A stretch of 6,095 nucleotides of DNA from Jiangellaceae bacterium (lineage in GTDB: Bacteria; Actinomycetota; Actinomycetes; Jiangellales; Jiangellaceae): assembly GCA_030146385.1 (NCBI GenBank), contig JASLBX010000554.1:1-6095 (forward strand), written 5' to 3'. Both the position numbers and the translations under genes were made by a program. The notes beneath the pieces were generated by a model. That model saw only the letters and a program-made list of their open reading frames with translations. It was not told the DNA's origin and searched no databases. Positions within the stretch are counted from its first letter, which is position 1. The number at the start of each line of letters is the position of its first letter. This document shows positions 4,383-6,095 of this stretch, in pieces.

Positions 4383-5015
4383 TTACTCCGAAACCGCCAC
4401 CCGCGGATCGACCCCCTCACCTGCGAGGACGGCCGTCGCTGCGGCCCGGGCCTCATCTGTGCTCGGGCCCGGCATCGGGACGAACACCGTCCGCCGGTAG
4501 TACCGCAATTCGTCGATCGAGTCCTTGATGTCGCCGAGCGCGCGGTGGTTGCCCGTCTTCTCCGGACTCGCGAAGTAGACCCGCGGGAACCAGCGGCGGG
4601 CCAGCTCCTTGATGGACGAGACGTCGACGTTGCGGTAGTGCAGCCAGCCTTCGACGTCCGGCATGTCACGTGCGAGGAACAGGCGGTCCATGTGGACGGT
4701 GTTTCCCGCTAGTGGGGCCTTGCTCGGCTCGGGAACGTGTTCGCGGATGTAGGCCAGCACCGCGGTCGTCGCCTCGTCCAGACTGACCCCGCTTGGCAAC
4801 TCGTCCAGCAGCCCGCTACTGGTGTGCATCTCGCGCACCACGGCGGGCATGTGGACCAGCGCCTCGTCGGGTGGACGGATGACCAGGTCGACTCCGTCGC
4901 CGAGGACTTTCAGCTCGGAGTCGGTCACCAGCACCGCCACCTCGACTAGGGCGTCCCGAGTGAGGTCGAGACCGGTCATCTCGCAGTCGATCCAGACAAG
5001 GCGGTCGCTGTTCAC
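4383..5015 (-). CDS. orn: Oligoribonuclease (3'-5' exoribonuclease, DEDDh family)
   Basis: Orn degrades RNA oligomers of about 2-5 nt to nucleotides, finishing mRNA decay, and in many bacteria clears pGpG from cyclic-di-GMP breakdown. It acts in the cytosol as a dimer with divalent metals. The protein matches along its length: LVWIDCEMTGLD (6-17) has Asp10 and Glu12 of Exo I, GNTVHMD (104-110) gives Asp110, and NHRALGDIKDSI (156-167) gives His157 and Asp162, completing the DEDDh set. PPDEALVHMP, HYRNVDVSSIKELARRW and ELRYYR are also typical. The 210-residue length suits actinobacterial Orn, which has a short C-terminal tail. I start at the GTG at 5015 because AAGGTGG lies just upstream; an in-frame GTG at 5024 would add MAR but has no such signal. 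tRNA-His follows on the same strand and the membrane-protein gene precedes it by 36 nt. Confidence 0.96.
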   Translation of the reverse strand: MNSDRLVWIDCEMTGLDLTRDALVEVAVLVTDSELKVLGDGVDLVIRPPDEALVHMPAVVREMHTSSGLLDELPSGVSLDEATTAVLAYIREHVPEPSKAPLAGNTVHMDRLFLARDMPDVEGWLHYRNVDVSSIKELARRWFPRVYFASPEKTGNHRALGDIKDSIDELRYYRRTVFVPMPGPSTDEARAAATAVLAGEGVDPRVAVSE

Positions 5016-5020
5016 ACGAG

Positions 5021-5028
5021 CCACCTTA
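5021..5028 (-). promoter_or_regulatory. Ribosome binding site or leaderless -10 box of orn
   Basis: The minus-strand stretch TAAGGTGG can be read two ways. AAGGTGG is a Shine-Dalgarno sequence 5 nt from the GTG at 5015. TAAGGT also fits a TANNNT -10 box ending 7 nt before the same GTG. Both readings point to 5015 as the start rather than 5024. Confidence 0.5.
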
Positions 5029-5051
5029 GCTGTCGTCTCGTGTGCCGCCAG

Positions 5052-5489
5052 TTACCTGCGCCGTCGCCGTCCGCGGCGGGAGGTGGCTGATGGCGCCGAT
5101 GTGGCGCGTACGTCGACTACATCCGTGGAACCGCCGGGACGGTCGGAGCGCGTCGGCCTACGCGAGATCAGTGCCGACAGCAGGACGATGACTAATGCGG
5201 CGAGCATGACGAGCGCCACGTGCCAGTAGGGACGTCCGCCGAGTACGAACACGACACTTGCGATGCCCGCACCGAGCAACGTGTAAATGGTGACCTCGGT
5301 CATGGAGGGCAGGACGCTGGTGCGGTCGGTGCGCCTCCGCCGCTGGTCGGTCGAAGGTGGGACGGCACCCGACGGCCACCCGCTTGGAGGTACGACGATC
5401 GGTGTCGGGTCTGGATATCTGGAGTTGCCGTTGATCGGGGCGGCTGGCTCGGTTGGTTCGCTGACGTACGGCTGCGATGCCGGCGCCAC
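5052..5489 (-). CDS. Small two-TM membrane protein, unknown function
   Basis: From the first conventional start (GTG 5489) this is 145 residues. A Pro/Ser-rich, probably disordered N-terminal region (1-48) is followed by a basic patch, QRRRRTDR (49-56). Two hydrophobic helices come next, about VTIYTLLGAGIASVVFVLG (66-84) and VALVMLAALVIVLLSALI (91-108), joined by a very short turn GGRPYWH. The C-terminal tail is polar and ends RRGRRRRR. Basic residues on both flanks predict N-in/C-in, with both tails in the cytosol. I do not recognise a named family. The frame stays open upstream of the GTG, and a GAGGAG sequence sits 6 nt before an in-frame CTG at 5525. Starting there gives 157 residues beginning MARHRSAGRRRYV, which looks like the natural N-terminus. 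The gene precedes orn by 36 nt and may be co-transcribed with it. Confidence 0.72.
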   Translation of the reverse strand: MAPASQPYVSEPTEPAAPINGNSRYPDPTPIVVPPSGWPSGAVPPSTDQRRRRTDRTSVLPSMTEVTIYTLLGAGIASVVFVLGGRPYWHVALVMLAALVIVLLSALISRRPTRSDRPGGSTDVVDVRATSAPSATSRRGRRRRR

Positions 5490-5531
5490 GTAACGCCGGC
5501 GGCCAGCGGACCGGTGCCTGGCCAGGGTCGT

Positions 5532-5537
5532 CTCCTC
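5532..5537 (-). promoter_or_regulatory. Shine-Dalgarno sequence pointing to a CTG start
   Basis: On the minus strand GAGGAG is followed by 6 nt (ACGACC) and then CTG at 5525-5523, in frame with the membrane-protein gene. It is the only well-placed ribosome binding site near this gene's 5' end; the GTG at 5489 has none. It may decide a rare CTG start or be an incidental purine run. Confidence 0.4.
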
Positions 5538-5560
5538 GGACTCGATTGAATCGCCCAGCT

Positions 5561-5591
5561 GAGCCCCGCGTCCGCGCGGTCGGCTCGGGGC
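5561..5591. other. GC-rich hairpins in the divergent intergenic region
   Basis: The region between the membrane-protein gene and the VOC gene (about 5526-5704) has no gene I can support. It holds GCCCCG (5563-5568) opposite CGGGGC (5586-5591), and nested within that CCGCG (5566-5570) opposite CGCGG (5575-5579). TGGCGCCA at 5630-5637 is a further 8-nt palindrome. These may be regulatory sites for the divergent genes, but GC-rich DNA makes such structures common. Confidence 0.25.
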
Positions 5592-5644
5592 GGAAAGGGT
5601 GAGGTGCGAAGCATGCTACGCCCGCTGAGTGGCGCCAGCGGTTC

Positions 5645-5650
5645 TAGGGT
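5645..5650 (+). promoter_or_regulatory. Candidate -10 box upstream of the VOC gene
   Basis: TAGGGT is a common actinobacterial -10 form (TANNNT). It would start transcription near 5657 and leave a leader of about 48 nt containing the ribosome binding site. TACGGT at 5666-5671 is an equally weak alternative. Neither has a recognisable -35 hexamer. Confidence 0.25.
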
Positions 5651-5688
5651 GTCGGTGTGTGCCGCTACGGTGTGCGAAGACTGCGATC

Positions 5689-5696
5689 AAGGAGAG
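5689..5696 (+). promoter_or_regulatory. Ribosome binding site of the VOC gene
   Basis: AAGGAGAG lies 8 nt before the ATG at 5705. Another ATG at 5697 directly abuts the site and is in a different frame, so it is too close to be used. The spacing selects 5705. Confidence 0.75.
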
Positions 5697-5704
5697 ATGA
5701 CGCC

Positions 5705-6095
5705 ATGGCCGGACTACGCGACGTGGTGTTCGACGCCCGCCACGCGCTCACGCTCGCCCAGTTCTGGGACGCTGTGCTCGACTCGCATACGCTGCCGCCG
5801 CTGGACGACGATGATCTGGCCTGGCTGGCCGAGCGGGGAATCGACCCCAACAACCCGACGAGCGTCGGTCTCGACCCGGTAGAAGGCGACGGGGGGCTCC
5901 GGATCTGGTTCAACACCGTGCCCGACCCGACTCCCGGCAAGAACCGGCTACACATCGACATCAACTTGCGTGATGACGATGAGTTGCAGCGCGTGCTCGA
6001 TCTCGGCGCGACGGTGGTGTCGCGGCCGGAGGAGCACGGCGAGAGGTGGTGGATCCTGGCCGATCCCGAAGGCAATCAGTTCTGCGCCTTCCTGC
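5705..6095 (+). CDS. VOC/glyoxalase-like domain protein, 3' end cut by window
   Basis: The first 130 residues are present and the frame is open to the last base, so the C-terminus lies outside the window. The start MAGLRDVVFDARHALTLAQFWDAVL resembles the actinobacterial glyoxalase-like (VOC superfamily) proteins whose first strand is followed by LARFWAAVL. The second half of the module is clear: GKNRLHIDINL (78-88), with His83 at the usual metal-ligand position, a helix of the 'DELQRVLDLGATVV' kind (92-105), then WWILADPEGNQFCAFL (115-130), the hallmark end of a VOC module. The family includes glyoxalases, extradiol dioxygenases and resistance proteins, and this subgroup is generally uncharacterised, so no substrate is assigned. 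AAGGAGAG 8 nt upstream supports the ATG. It is divergent from the membrane-protein/orn unit. Confidence 0.88.
   Translation, partial: MAGLRDVVFDARHALTLAQFWDAVLDSHTLPPLDDDDLAWLAERGIDPNNPTSVGLDPVEGDGGLRIWFNTVPDPTPGKNRLHIDINLRDDDELQRVLDLGATVVSRPEEHGERWWILADPEGNQFCAFL

Noticed and set aside
4100..4669. A 189-codon minus-strand open frame running from orn through tRNA-His to the secreted gene.
   Set aside because: It crosses the tRNA and the terminator and is out of frame with orn; its translation is Arg/Ser/Thr-rich. Not a gene.
5300..5614. A 104-codon minus-strand frame with an ATG at 5614 overlapping the membrane-protein gene.
   Set aside because: No ribosome binding site or recognisable features. 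The other frame has the two hydrophobic helices and basic flanks of a real membrane protein.
5604..5882. A 92-codon plus-strand frame covering the start of the VOC gene.
   Set aside because: The VOC frame has a well-spaced ribosome binding site and family motifs; this overlapping frame has none.
1..6095. A defence island, toxin-antitoxin pair, mobile element, CRISPR array or biosynthetic cluster.
   Set aside because: No transposase, integrase, nuclease or helicase defence domains, regularly spaced repeats or cluster enzymes are seen. The genes are single housekeeping or stand-alone types, so no new multi-gene system can be claimed.

Overview
The window looks like a piece of ordinary chromosome from a high-GC actinobacterium. 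The DNA is strongly GC-rich (by eye about two thirds), with GC-loaded third codon positions. GTG starts are common. Several starts are of the leaderless kind typical of actinomycetes, with a TANNNT -10 box only 6-8 nt before the start codon. An oligoribonuclease gene (orn) lies directly next to tRNA-His, as in many actinobacteria. I cannot name the genus from this sequence alone. I see no phage, IS element, CRISPR array, toxin-antitoxin pair or recognisable defence system.

Left part (1-2800): an SDR-fold protein (69-860, +) is followed after 45 nt by a Gfo/Idh/MocA-type oxidoreductase (906-1823, +). The latter runs tail-to-tail, with a 17-nt overlap, into a GNAT acetyltransferase gene (1807-2373, -). 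The GNAT gene is divergent from a DUF4180 gene (2425-2802, +) across a 51-nt gap holding back-to-back leaderless-type promoters.

Middle (2807-4237): a minus-strand regulator with a large N-terminal domain and a C-terminal ArsR-like winged helix (2807-3778) converges on DUF4180. It is divergent from a small secreted two-cysteine protein (3901-4185, +). A near-perfect bidirectional hairpin terminator (4197-4233) closes the secreted-protein gene and, from the other side, tRNA-His.

Right part (4239-6095): reading on the minus strand, a small two-TM membrane protein (5052 to about 5489 or 5525), orn (4383-5015) and tRNA-His(GTG) (4239-4316) lie head to tail. They may form one transcription unit with internal promoters. 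A VOC/glyoxalase-like gene (5705 onward, +) diverges from them and is cut by the window end.

The genes do not form an obvious single pathway. Orn (end stage of RNA decay, pGpG degradation) and tRNA-His are housekeeping. The oxidoreductases, GNAT, DUF4180, regulator, secreted protein and VOC protein look like independent small units. The points most worth a second look are the SDR protein that has lost most of its catalytic tetrad, the cluster of leaderless promoters, a likely non-canonical CTG start on the membrane protein, and alternative hairpins with a perfect -10 box between orn and tRNA-His.
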